Assembly: GCA_022316685.1 (NCBI GenBank) | Contig: JAKJHU010000039.1 | Span: 7,435,808-7,499,807, forward strand | Reading direction: 5' to 3' | DNA length: 64,000 bases | Source: Progne subis subis | Taxonomy: Eukaryota; Chordata; Aves; Passeriformes; Hirundinidae | The notes under the pieces: generated by a model | What the model was told of the DNA's origin: nothing | Database searches by the model: none | Seen by the model: the letters and a program-made list of their open reading frames with translations, nothing else | Position numbers and translations under genes: made by a program | In this document: positions 51,454 to 64,000 of the stretch, in pieces | How positions within the stretch are numbered: position 1 is the stretch's first letter | How the letters are laid out: each line of letters begins with the position of its first letter

Positions 51454-51534
51454 TACCTATACTTTATCTAAACACTTCCCAATGGATATAATTCCATTAT
51501 ATCCATTGGGAAGTGTTTAGATAAAGTATAGGTA
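51454..51534. repeat. Perfect inverted repeat, 39-bp arms, 3-bp loop
   Basis: The left arm (51454-51492) and right arm (51496-51534) are exact reverse complements, separated by tcc. The arm includes ctttatctaaacacttccca. It lies in NUBPL intron 6. The flanks show no transposon ends. Confidence 0.97.
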
Positions 51535-52662
51535 TATTTCTGACTCATACAACACATACAACTGTATGCAGTGCTTTGAAACAGGAAAATGCCAGACCAG
51601 AGCATTGTATTTTACACATTTCCTCAAGTGTCATTTTAACAGCAAGAAATAATCAACACTTCGCCAGTCCCCTAGTTATCGTCATGGAACACTACACCCT
51701 GTCAGAGCAACACTCATTCATTTTCATTCCGTTCTGGTATGGATGATAATCTTGGGAAGCACATCCCACATGAAATCCAGATCACTAACCCACTATGCAA
51801 TACAGTGAGAAATGGAATTTCTCAAGGCAGACTAAAGAAGATTTCAGAGCATTTACAAGAGAACAGGGATGGGAAAGGTTAGCTGAAAATTCTAACTTCA
51901 GGTGTCTATATTTGGGACTCTCAGGCATGCCTCCCTTTTCTCATTTTCTATACAAAGGCTGCAGGAATACTAAATCATGCCTAAGACAGTCTAGCTAAAC
52001 AAGAAATGCCACTTATGTTAACCACAGCAAATGTTGCGTTTTCCACATTTGATATTGATCTATGTCATCCAATATCCACATTTTGTCAAAAAAAAAGACT
52101 TCTAAAATCAATTACCATTCATAATCATATTGAGACTATATAACCCCAAAGAAAATCTATATATATGTGCAAAAATATACATACTGAAACAATCATGGAC
52201 AGAGAAGCCATTTTATCTGAAAATAAAGTCTGGTTTTTACTTTAGTTTTCTTAACTAATCTTGCTTAGTTAACCAGATAAATGCCAGTGCCGATGAATGC
52301 CTCCTTGTCCAGTAAAAACTACTTTGCTCACATGAAGGCATTAACTTCAAGTTTCTATGTTGCTTAATTAAAAATCAACCATTATAAAGGTAACAAATTG
52401 AAACTATATCGATGTAGTTTACAACATGAATAAAGCCACATTCCTTGAAGAATTGCAACTAAACACACAGATCTTCTGTAAGCAACATGCATAAATCTCA
52501 ATATGCAAAATCTAGATCTTTCATAATAATCACAACCATTTTGAAATGCTAGGTAGGTATATTCAACTTTTAGTTTTTAAGAAGAATTCATGGATTAATT
52601 CAAAATACCTCCCCCCTCCCACATCCTCATGAAGCCTGATTCTGGCAGCTTTTGTTAAATCC

Positions 52663-52694
52663 ATATATATATATATATATACACAATATATATA
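52663..52694. repeat. (TA)n microsatellite
   Basis: An AT dinucleotide tract broken once by cacaa. Confidence 0.9.
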
Positions 52695-55600
52695 ATTCCA
52701 GTAATCATATTCTCCTTCCTTAAATGCTTCTACAAAATAGAATTAATAAACTGGTTTTTTTGCTTTCTGCCTTGCAGCAAGATGGAAACATACCTAAGAG
52801 TGGCATAGCACTACTATCATTCTAACATGGTTTCTAATCACTTTGCCTGCCAGAAACACTTGCTTCTCAGATATATTCTTAGAAAAAAAAACTTGGATAT
52901 TTAGTAATTTTCAGGCCTTTTCTCTAGGAGCTCAAATTCAAGACCTTTTAGGTACACCACTGCCTTGTGAAGTAGTACAAAACAATCTAAATCCCACCTC
53001 ACCAGAGGTAACTGGAATGAAAAATATTTTCTCTCCACGCTAAAAGCTGTCTGGTTTTACATATACTTGCAGGCCCTAACTTTAAGCTAGCTCCTCCTGT
53101 GAAACAAAGTGACCTTCTGGGCTTGACCCAGAGTTTTTCTTTTCAGCCTTACCTGATGTTTTGCTCCTCCAACCTCTTCTAGCACTAGTCTCCTTCATCA
53201 AGTTCCATGTGATCGTCCAACGTACCAAGCATTACAGTTGTGCAATCCTACTGGAGGCGACCTGCAAACCCCAGCAGCTCAAAGCCTTTCCTACACATTC
53301 AGATTTGTGGGGATACACAAAGTTTTGCTCAAGAAATTACTTTCAAAATTTACCCCACATAGGAGTAGGGGAGAAAGGGTACAGAAATCAGAGGGCACCA
53401 GAGCTTTCTGCCTCAAGCTTCCCTAAGAAGCGACCCCATAACATCAAACGTGCACTTTCTGGATTGTCCTACGAATAATGTTTTTTAATAAAAGTTATAA
53501 AACTTTGAAAACTGAAGTTAATAAAGGAGTCTTCAGCACATGATGAATCTCATGGTAAATCTCATTGCTAGGCAACAGGAAAAATACCGTTAACACATAG
53601 TGTAATTAAATTATAATGCTTTATTTAATTTATGACAGTGTAAACATCTTATTTCACATATTTTCTTCAAATTCATGGGTTGGAAAGAAAAAGAATGAAC
53701 TACCTATCCAAATACATGTACCCTGTTTCAATACTTACAAATTTGAGCACCAAAAAATAGAGAAGCTACACCATTCCAGCAGCAGTGGAAAGGACACCTT
53801 GCCACTGTGTAGAGTAGGAAGAACACAGACTTTTGTTCCACAAGTTCAGAAAAAGCCATTGCAAAGATGCCAAGGTCCCTAAGTACTGAATATATAAGAG
53901 AACTACCCTCCACAAACCTCTCTGAGCCATGCCACTGCTGGTGGTGCTAAAAGGCAAGGGGCAAACTAGATTGGAAAATCATTCCTAATTAAAACTAACC
54001 TTGTTTTTATTTTAAATGTAATCAAGTAATTACCCACAAAATTTCATTTTCCTCTTTAATTTATAATTCAGGGGAAAATGATACAGCCATAATTTCTGGA
54101 AAGAACTGAGCTAGTCTATTTGCCTAGTAGTGAGCAATAGTGTCCAGACATACAGGTTTGCTCAGACCTGGGTTGGGGAACGCTGCACGTAACCCCATTT
54201 CTCACTGTGGGCTTCCTCTCACTTGCTTCTGTTCTGCAAGGATTGGGTGACATTCAGTTGCTCCTCCGTTACCCTCCCACAGGAATACAGCAGTATAAAA
54301 ACCTTTTATTAAACACATTATTGAATGTAATATGGATAATTTGCTTATAGAAATGTACACTTTATTTAACGAGAGAAGAAATTCCAGGTCTGTTACTAAA
54401 TTGCAGCACAGTAGAAAGAAAGAGGGGAAAGACGTTTTTAATTAAATTTAGAACTGGAACATAAAATCAGGAGTGGCTTTTTGAAATCTACCACTGCCAT
54501 TAATTCAACATTATTAAAATGGAACACATAATCAGGCTGTTATATAAAACACTAATTTGAATGCAAATTTTGTTTATATGCAACAATTTACCAAATCAGG
54601 ACCACTGTCCTGTGTTCTCAATGGGTTCCAAGAAGTGTGTCTGTATGCAAATGTGGTGTCAGGCAAGAAAATGAGCTCAGATTAACAGCACATTCACAAG
54701 CAATAGGCAGACATTGCTACAAAACCTGTCTTGTAGCATCTGAAATCTGTCAGCACCTTTGCGCGTACAGAGGATGTTAATGTCTTTGACCCTCTAATGT
54801 ATACAGTGTGTAAAACATTTCAAAGCATAGAAATGTAATTGCATTTTCCTTAAGCACAGCATTCATCTTTTTTTGAAAAGGTTTAACTTGACATTTATTG
54901 TTAAGCAAAGTAATTAAGTGCCATGTGCTTCTGTGTATTTTCCCTTGCTCAGAAACCCTACAAATGCTCTATGTAAATCACTTTAATCAATCATTCTCTT
55001 TATGTGTCAATCCATAATCAAAATACCAGATATGCATTTTGAGTAGGGGTTCTATTGCAAGTTAAACCCAAGGTAGAACAGAGAGATATAGATGATATTT
55101 CTGCTGAGGAAGGAAGCCTGAGCATCCTCTGTGCATGAGGCAGAAATGACAGAGCATTAGAACAGAAGAGGGATTGCTACTCTGAAGTAATCCTCATGTT
55201 TGGTTGTTTGGTAAATAACAGAAGACATTATTTATTTGTTCTTAGTAAGAGGGATACATGCAGAGCTATAATCAAGCATTATGCAGGTGCAGACTTGGCA
55301 GCAGCCAGCCAAACTCTGAACACCAGTATCAGAAAGCCAGCAAGAGCTACACTGCAGGCAGCTTAAATTCTATTCCTGCCATATCCATCCTCCTCTCATC
55401 CTCTCACAAATGCTTTGTGTATATGTTAATGATTTAATACGGGCAAAGTGTGCAAAGTAAAGGTAAGAAATGGTGCTCCTAAATGAAGATTTATATACCT
55501 ATTCACATGTACTTACGTGTTAAAATAAAACATGCGTTTAAAATAAAAACCATGAATTTTAAGATAAAATATGTATTTAAAAAGAATTCCTTGAAAATTA

Positions 55601-56284
55601 CTTACAAGATGCTGCTTAGACACACAGACATTAGGAACAAGTAAACAGTTTCACAGGGTAAGCAGACAGATAATTTAGGAACAGTATAATGAAACATGGC
55701 ATTTTAATCTAATTTTTTAATATACTTTCTGAAGTATTTGAGAAAGAAAGGAGACATTCCCCAGACATAAACCAGAAGATTTTTAGCCCCTATGGAAACT
55801 TTCTCTTTGGTAATATCATAACAGGGTATGCCACAGTGCTTAACACAACTCGATGCTTTCTGAACAAACACAACCGCCCCTTTGACTTGTCCTGTGATGC
55901 TTAACCAATCTCAAAGCCTGCAATGTAACACCATGAAAAACAGATGCACCTCAACAGTTCAAATTCCCTCTAAGGTATTTATGAGCAGTCTTTTCCGCCA
56001 AGTTCAAAAAGAAACTAAGGTAAGTAAAGTTTGCTAAAAGACATCCACAAGGAGAAGGAAATTCTCTATACAGGTTAAGAGTAACTTCTAGAAATAAGTG
56101 CCTAGGAAGAATGCCAGGGTGCTGTCCAATTCAACAACTGAAACAGAAACTGGCCTCTTCCTCTTCCTCCCCATTGGTTTTTAATAATGTTAAGAACTGA
56201 AAGCAAACAACACACTAACCCTCAAGTTTTCTGTCACCTTCATTGGTAAAACCAACAAAACTAAACACCTGCCAGAAAGCAACA

Positions 56285-56700
56285 ATAAAGAGGTTATTCT
56301 CTGTGTGGTGGTCCAGGAGGCAGGAAGGCACTCAACACCAAGCTTCTTCAGGAAGGCCAGTCAGTATCATTATCAGCTTGAAGGGAAGATGGAACCCAGC
56401 TGTGGGGCAGTCTGGAACGTCCACAAGAGCCTGGGGATGATCTCTGGGGGTGACTAACAAGGAATAATTCTGATGAAGACTGTATCAGCACTACCACATA
56501 TAAAAAGCTCTTCCTCTAGGTTCAAGCCATTACTTCAAAGAGCTTTTCGCGAGCTCTGATTTCTATTTCCCAGAGTCTGTTCTCTAGAAGATGACAGTTT
56601 GAAAGTAAACCTCTGTTATGCAGCCTTGAGATTGATTATTGGTCTGCTGCTCTCTATACCCTTGAACCACAGTCTGCAATATGTAATTTGCAGAATTTTT
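56285..56700 (+). other. Possible degraded LTR-like sequence
   Basis: A GC-richer block (gtggtggtccaggaggcagg and following) is succeeded by a tataaaaagctc box near 56500, a cgcgagctc segment near 56550, and an agtaaa signal near 56607. The order resembles U3, promoter and R of an LTR, but no clear TG...CA ends or target duplication were found. It could equally be unique sequence. Confidence 0.3.
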
Positions 56701-59700
56701 TCTTCAGAATACAACACGTTTTTGTTTTTGTTTGTTTTTTTCCATGTTCTATAATAGAGAACTGCCTGTAGTTCAGCTGCTGAATAATGACAACAAAGAA
56801 AAGAAAACACAGAATAAGCAAGTGTCTATTCCCATGTCTTTCTGCAATAAAACTAACAGAAGTTAAGTAAAGGTAAACAAATCAGAAGAAACTAGGCTAG
56901 CACCACATCTTCTAACTAAACTAATTACCAGTTAAAAATATCATCCAAACCACAAATTCTCTTTGAATTCTCCTTACTAATACACAAAGACAAAATAATT
57001 GTTTAGCTATCAAACTCAAAGCCAAACAAGACATTTCTAAGTGTTATCAGGATCCAACTTAAGCTCATAAAATGTATATAAGCTGTCTAAATGAGATTTT
57101 CCCTAAAACAACAATAGAAGGAAATATTACAAGTGCTGGCAACAAATATCAAAAGGGAGAAGCTTAATAAGCCCACTCCCCATATGTATTTCAGTCTATA
57201 CATCGGTAATGATGTTAAAAGCTGATATATAATTTCAGACTGAATACTTAAACTATGAAATGGAAAGCAACGTTCCTAAATTGCTTCATACATAACTTCC
57301 TTAAATTTCAGTTCATTTTCTGGTATAAGAAAACAAGAAAAAGTATAAACTCCTTACTGGGGAACCAACAGACTATTTCAAGTACCAATTAATGACTATC
57401 ACTGAAGCAATGATTTTAAATTCACACAAACTAAAAATCATTAGATTAAAATGTCAAAAAATTCTGTTTCTCAACTACAATGTACAATGCTTTTTTTGTA
57501 CAGAAAAGGCAACTTCTACGGAGGCCAGTTTAAGGCCTTCTGAAAAAGGATTACTGAAGAATGTAACACCATAGGTGTTATTTGAATAACTTAAAATGCT
57601 GCTGAAGAAAACCCTCCAGTATTACCATAAATAGTGCAACATAAAAACTAAAATAGAATCAATTAGATGTAGACCACTGAAGAGAGGCCAAAAGACAGTA
57701 ACTCTCAATATAGAACTGAATTTTCTGCCTGGTGAGAAGTTACCAGGTTTTAAAGTAACTAGCCTTGCATTGAAATGAATTTTAAACAATAAAATGCTGG
57801 TTTTCTTTTTATTTAAACAACTTGTTTTTCACAAATATGGACTAAAATTTGTCCTCCAAAATTTCTGTACTTAAATTCACAAGTATATCTTCCACAGTCA
57901 AATTCAAAATGAATTCAAAAAAGTCACCCCTTGTAAATGAAGCCAGTGTTGGAGAGTCTGCCCAAATTACCTCAAAGCACAAAAATCAATACTTTCAACA
58001 AGTAACAACAAGGCTGCACAAAATATAGAACCTTTCAACTCTACAGGAAGACTGAAGAAGATGAAAGTGTGAGAAAAGACTGTAAGCAAGAGTATGTATG
58101 AGAGTGAACAGAGCAGATTTATGACTATGGGGCTGTGACTGTGAAGTTGGTATATGTTCTCTGTCAAAAAAACTGCCTTTAGTTCAGAAAGGTGAAAGAA
58201 AAGTTGCATATACACTGTCCTTACAAATAGCAGAACACAGGGCATTAAAGACACAGACAAGATGTAAAAACAAAAACAACTAAATTTTAAAACTATATAC
58301 ATTTTGCCATCACACACATACCATAGCCACAATTTAAAGATGTACTGAATATCATACTCCTGGAGTAGTAAGAGCAGTTACCATGAATTAGACAAGAGAT
58401 AACCTGTTCAAGTGTCAAATTATAGATTGCCAAAATAATTGCTATACCCTTAGAACCATGCTATTGCATTCACCAGTGTCCTCAGTTATGAATCTGCAAC
58501 AATAAATGCTACTACTTGTATTCTAAACCTAATTAAAATAATTTACTGAAGGTGCTGATACCACGAGTCTCAGGGACATCCAGAGATTATGCCAAACAAC
58601 AGTCTCTTCATATTTTTATTCACTTCCTAGCCTTTTCTTTAGCTCCAGTTCTTATTTAACTGTTTTTTTCATACAGAATAAAACACCTAGCAGAAAAAGA
58701 ATTTTAAATGGGTTTCCACTTTAGTTGCATAGTAAGAGCTGGATTCCGAAGGCAGCATTCTGCTAAGAGAATATAATCTTTCTTTTAAAAGATACTATGA
58801 TGGAGTGAAACATCTTCTACAGCTTCATAAATAGGACAAAAAACCAGTTTTTTCTTTGTTAGGGAGAGGGAGGGGGAAAAAAGCCCCATGACACTAATCT
58901 CTGGTACCTTAAGCACAATTACTTTACGTTTGTGTCAATCACTTGGGATGTGAGAAATAATCACTTTCTACAAAGAATACTGGTACAAAACCTGCTGCTA
59001 TTCTTGGATATCTGCAGTTATTTTCTGGGAGCAAAAGAGATATGGGAGGATGGTTTGAGTGAAGCATCAATCTGTCAGCTTCCAACAGACAGAATGTAAG
59101 CAGGATTATTAAAAAGAAAAGAAACAACTCTGTGCAATCAGTTTAACAGATATTAATTCAATATTAATTTTTAAAAGCTGTTTATACGGTTACATTCATG
59201 GCTATTTAATAAGTAAAATTAATGTGTAATGCTAAACAATGTGTCAAAGTTCAACCAATACTCCAAGGTAGCAAGGTTCCCTTTTTATTTGGATCAAAAA
59301 GATGAAAAAGAAAGGCTGAAAAATGAGGTGAAAAATGCTCAGAAAGTAGTTTTGGTTAGCTCCACCTACATATTCTCCCAAACACCTTGACTGCTTAGAA
59401 AGGGAAATAAAAAAATATCCATTGATCATAAAATTTCATCCTGAAGCCCATTTGGGATCCATTAATTATACACACATTTGTGGGAAAGGAGGAAGCCTTC
59501 AAGCCCAATCTAGCAGGCACTCTCTAAATGCACCTGCCATTGTCAAAACTGAACCCAACACAAGGCTGAGCACCTGGCCTTTAAAAAACAGAAGATTCAA
59601 ACCAAAACCAAAATCACAAAGCCTATGGTTCAGCTGTTACAATAGTGACTTCTTAATTTCACTATTAGACATATGAAGAGAACCTACCTATGAATGGGAA

Positions 59701-60214
59701 TATGTCAGTTTTCATTTCCCAGGCAGGTGGCATTTAGCTGGATAAAACTGTGTAAGCAAAATGCAAAAGCCACAAAAGCCACCATGATCCTGTATAGGGC
59801 CAGTAGCTAAGGTATTCACCTAGAAAGCGAAAGCTTCAGGTTAACTGAATTTCCTGCACAGATCTGGTCATGCTCCCCCTTCACACATCTAGTCCTGGCC
59901 TCAGGAATGTTGCATCTCTAGCTGTAGCACAGAGGGCTATGACTGCTGCATGTGATTGCAGGGCACTCTCCAGGGTAATAAAGCCTTAAATGCTAAACTG
60001 CTAATGTAACCAAACTCACACCTTTCACAAGCAGGCTTCCAAGGCTGTTATTATGAATAGAGAATAAGCCTGTGAAGTTCAAGTGAAAGAAGGATCTTGG
60101 AATATAACAGAAGATGCTCAGTTTTGGCTTTAAACCTTCACTCCACACAGCTGTCCAATAAGGTTACGTTTTGGTGCTGAAATCCAGGACAGAGACAGAA
60201 AATGAGCCCACAGG

Positions 60215-60790
60215 CTTTTCCTTATAGCCTTCTTGTTCAACATCTTCAGCATCGCTTAATTCCCTTTGGCAAACCTACTCCCACTGACTCACACCATTAA
60301 TTTCCACTTATTTCACACCAAGCTCTAAGCTTCAGCTCGCCAAGATACAGCACCTAATCTGCTAAGGCACTGCCAAGGTGTCTGAAGGTACCTCCAGCAG
60401 GGCAAAGCAACCCCTCAGTATCACTGAGAATGGTAAGTGATGTATTCTCACCACTCCATTAGTCTCCAGGCTAAAGTTTGGTTTAGCTTTTCATTCCTGC
60501 AGGAGGACACCAGCCTCTTAGACACAGCACAGCCATGCTCATGTCCCTTTTTGCATCTAACCTACTGAAGCTAGAAACAAAGAACAAACCCTGTTCATGG
60601 ACAAGAACAGAGAAAAGTGCAAGAGTAGTATTAGGTGTCTCCTATTTTTTTGAAAAAGTATACATAAATAATGGAAGTTTCATTTAGAAAACAGGAAGTG
60701 CCTTCTCTTCCTGTCGCTCTTCTACCACCACTATTCCTGCTTAGCAAACACTTCAAATCATGCTCAAATCAGTGCATCTTTCCAAGAATG
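60215..60790 (+). repeat. Unidentified repeat, copy 1 of a diverged direct pair
   Basis: Blocks shared in order with 63205-63830 include 'gcacct', 'actgccaa', 'gtgatgtattc(t/c)caccac', 'cctttttgcatctaa(c/t)ct', 'agaacaaaccc/agaacagactcc', 'gtattaggtgtctcct/gcattaggtttctcct' and 'actattcctgcttagcaaac/agtattcctgtttacaaaac'. The copies differ by many substitutions and indels. The family is not recognised and the ends are approximate. Confidence 0.6.
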
Positions 60791-63204
60791 ATGCTAGATG
60801 TCAATGAGGCACGAAGTTCTGAACTTTGCTGCAGTGAAACCTTAAACATCAAAACACTTTCCTTTAAAACCGTCAGGGGAAAAAAGAAAAAATTCTAACC
60901 CCAGCACAGCCATTTTGAGACACTATGAGCTCTCTGCCATTACTTCCTGTCTAGTCAACAAACCCAGCAAAACAGTTGCATGTTTGGTATTTGTTGTTTA
61001 TGAAAAGGAATGCAGATGCATGCATACCTGTGCAATGTGTGTGAGAGATGAGACTACTGGATGCAGAGCAAAGAGAACACTCTCCCACAGCCTGTTCCCA
61101 CAGCAGCAGTAACTGCACAGTCACAACCATGACAGCTGAGGAACCAGGCCAAGAAATGTTTGCTGTAAATACATTCTCACTATGCTGTTAGGCTTTTTTT
61201 TTTTTACCTCTCAAAGACATTTAAAACACGCTTACTGCAAATGCTTCCAGTTCAGCAATAAGATGTTGGCTAGTGTTTTTCTGGTTTTCAAAACTCTTCT
61301 TTCTGATTGTCAATTCTTTTCAGCAGCTATAATCCCTTTTCATATCAGCTGCTAATGCAAGCCAATAAAGCAACAGGAGCTGTATGGATCCTGCTTCATT
61401 AAGGGAAGAAAGGCAAGAAAACAGGTTCTGCAGCTTCAGCTTGAAACAAAAAGAATCAAGCCCATATTCGTTCAGTCCCACCCACCCCAAAACACACAGG
61501 AACACGCAAGTCAAAGGGTGACAATAGAAGTACTCTAACTGGGGGACGGAAGAGTGGAAAGAAAGAGCTTTCTGTCATCTACTACACTTATGGCTACAGT
61601 ACATCTCTGCATCAATGTTCAGCTTCTGATCTCCAGGAAGTACCATCATTTCATTTAAATATGTACATACTGATTGGAACGGGTTAAGGCAGTTCTCTCT
61701 GGACAGACAGGACCTTTCAAGATGATTATTAACATGAGCAAATTAGTGATGATTATACAAATTCCTGTAGCAGGGTTTTCTAAACATCAACATCACAGCT
61801 GAACCATGGTCTAGAAATTAGTGTAAAGATTTCCAGTTATTTAAGTTGGTTCTGAAGGAGAAGAAACTAGTTTATTTGTTCTTTAGTCTCAGCAAAATAA
61901 ACTAACCAAAAAAAAAAGTATATTTTTAAAAAAAAAAAATTTGTAAGGTATGAATGGGTTATCTTATCTTGCCCTTGAAACAATTTCCTTAATTTCAGTC
62001 ATAAAACAAGAGAATGAAACTTGACTTTCCTTGATTTAAAGGAAAGCTTATTCAAGACTTAAGAAAAATTTCACAAGCATTCAGAGTTTTTGTTTACTAT
62101 CTTCCAGCTGTAGATGCAGTCTTAGTGGCATATCCTAGTGTAATTTTAGCATTGACAGTTATTATTTATTACTGAGTGCGGTTCCTCCTTTCAAAACACC
62201 TCCAAAAGCAGAGAACCTCTCTAAATAGAACAAATACATAATCCCAATGATCTTTTGTTTAGGGATGAAATGTCCAGATCTTTTCATTCCCATACTGTAG
62301 ATCACAAAAATAAAAAAACTTTCCAACTCCCTAAAGATGCAACTGCTCCTATTGCTTTGATTAACTTCTTCCTTTTGCCAAAACTATAAGGTGGCAGAAT
62401 TTAGACTGATCTAATCATCTCTATGTCCATCTCAGGCTGGGGCATCTCAAAACAGAAGAAATAAACAGAAGAAATATTTTTTAAGTTGTGGAAAAGCTGG
62501 CAAACTTTCCACTCTGAGTACTGTATTTTAGAATTACGCACTGTAAAAAGCAACATCTTTGTTGTTTATAATATAACCATATACATATAGCAGCTTTGTT
62601 TAGTTCTATGAAATGTAAACTGTAAATATCTGCTACTATCTGCCTCGATTACTTGGAGATAAATTGGATAAACACATAAGTTTTGTGAAACACATGTCAG
62701 TTTTGAAATTAGCAAGTACCCCAAGATGGATGGATATTTGCCAAAACACAAAACATAGAAAGAGGAAAACAGTATTAATCTGAGCTAAAGTGTACATATT
62801 TCTGATACGCATCTTCTGTTGATACACAAACAAGTGTGCATAGACTCTTACATTTGTACTACAACACAAAAAGACCACAAAAGGTTGAAAAACAAAGAGC
62901 TACTTACGCTTCTTACCCCTTTTGCTAAAATTTCTCATGGCACCATCTCACTCTTTTCCTGTCTTGAAAATTCAGTGCCATAATGCAAGTTAAATCCCCT
63001 TCAATGTTCATCTCTTGATAGGGTTCTCTTCCTAAACCAAAAAGTGTTAAAAATAAAATCCACACAAAAAAATCATCTGGCTTCACAGCAGTGCTCCTTC
63101 TTCACTTGCTCTTTACATTTACAATAAGGATAATTTTCAGCATTGATTCACTATTACTATTCTGGGCATCCTTTCAATTTGCTGAAAATATAGCTACAAA
63201 AAAA

Positions 63205-63830
63205 ATCAGAGCCATCAAATTGTTATTGTCTTCCTCCTGACCCAATATGTGTCATTCTCAGTTAATTCCCATTTCACTACTCCCTCCCATCCACCAATAC
63301 TGTCTCACTAATTTTGTACTGATAAGACAGTTTTTTGCCCACAATAATAATAATTTCATCTTTGACATTTACCATGTAAGTGACGAAACACAGCAAAAGG
63401 GCTAGGTACTTTCTGCCAATTTTGCTATCCTTAAAATTCAAGGTTTGCACCTCTTAAGAACTGCCAAAGAGTGCAGAGATAAATCCAGGAAGGGAAAATA
63501 ATCCCTCAAACAGTACCACCTGGAATGAGGAGTGATGTATTCCCACCACCCCAGGTATGCAGTAGCTCCAGCCTAGGCTGCAGGCAGGGCACCAACTGCT
63601 GAGGGACTCCAATATTCAGCGCAGCAACATCAGCGCCCCTTTTTGCATCTAATCTACAGCAGTTAGAAAGAAAGAACAGACTCCTTTATTAGTGGGGAAA
63701 AAAAAAAAGAAGGGTAGCATTAGGTTTCTCCTGTACACCATATTTTGAAATTTTCCATATAAATAAATATCACCAGTATTCCTGTTTACAAAACATTTAA
63801 AACATGGCAGCCTTCAATTTGTGTCTCCAG
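63205..63830 (+). repeat. Unidentified repeat, copy 2 of a diverged direct pair
   Basis: Partner of 60215-60790, about 3 kb away in the same orientation. It preserves the same block order with moderate divergence. Either an old local duplication or two insertions of one unknown interspersed family. Confidence 0.6.
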
Positions 63831-64000
63831 GATCCACTCCTGCACTCATTCCTGCTTGCCTTTCATCCAAAAATGTCTGACATAAAAGATTTATTCTACT
63901 TGCTTTTTTAAGATTACTTTTGCTACCATCTTTGAATTTCTTTGTTCAATTAGACTTTTACTCAGGAGAGTAATTTAACTCAAAAAAAATCACTTGTTTG

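Larger units (their letters stand above)
50595..64000 (-). other. NUBPL: Part of NUBPL intron 6 (equivalent), runs off the window
   Basis: This is sequence 5' of the VDWGQ exon on the gene's strand. I looked by eye for the preceding exon (human ...VWRGLMVMSAIEKLLRQ) and for the Walker A exon (GKGGVGKST) and found neither. The intron is therefore at least 13.4 kb unless an exon was missed. It holds a long hairpin (51454-51534), a TA tract and a pair of unidentified direct repeats. Confidence 0.7.

Noticed and set aside
53153..53195. Possible minus-strand exon ending in a good donor (cag|gtaagg)
   Set aside because: The translation (LVLEEVGGAKHQ) does not resemble the NUBPL segment expected before VDWGQ, and no matching acceptor was identified.
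1..64000. CRISPR arrays, tRNA/rRNA genes, bacterial operons
   Set aside because: No regularly spaced repeats, no RNA gene signatures found by eye, and the exon/intron structure with CR1 elements marks vertebrate nuclear DNA.

Overview
The window is nuclear DNA of a vertebrate, most likely a bird. It is AT-rich and has short exons separated by kilobase introns with GT/AG junctions. The interspersed repeats are CR1 LINE fragments and long terminal repeats of avian type. No mammalian SINEs, prokaryotic operons, CRISPR arrays or rRNA/tRNA genes were seen. The only gene that can be supported is NUBPL, the mitochondrial Mrp/NBP35-family P-loop protein needed for complex I assembly. It lies on the minus strand.

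Five NUBPL coding exons were read directly: 50594-50501, 40126-40041, 35262-35142, 31209-31127 and 22391-22329. They measure 94, 86, 121, 83 and 63 bp, join in frame, and encode the last 148 residues plus a TGA stop. Phases and lengths fit human exons 7-11: exon 9 begins after c.693, exon 10 begins at c.815, and a 319-residue protein ends at c.960. The MPPGTGD signature and the CPKC iron-sulfur motif are intact. The mitochondrial leader and the Walker A loop belong to upstream exons, which were not found up to position 64000.

Layout. Positions 1-22328 lie downstream of the NUBPL stop: the unresolved 3' UTR, then apparently intergenic DNA. This part holds an old CR1/L3-like LINE fragment (about 875-1585), a minus-strand solo LTR (8402-8933), an ERV-derived repeat (about 13305-14225), a 37-bp tandem duplication and several homopolymer tracts. 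Positions 22392-50500 are NUBPL introns 7-10, carrying CR1 pieces near 34.4 and 43.1 kb, a plus-strand LTR (45637-46272) and a cluster of three octamer motifs (48906-48966). Positions 50595-64000 are part of intron 6. They contain a perfect 39-bp-arm inverted repeat (51454-51534) and two diverged direct copies of an unidentified ~0.6 kb sequence near 60.2 and 63.2 kb.

I found no convincing new multi-gene system. The long perfect hairpin and the unidentified repeat pair are the observations most worth checking.
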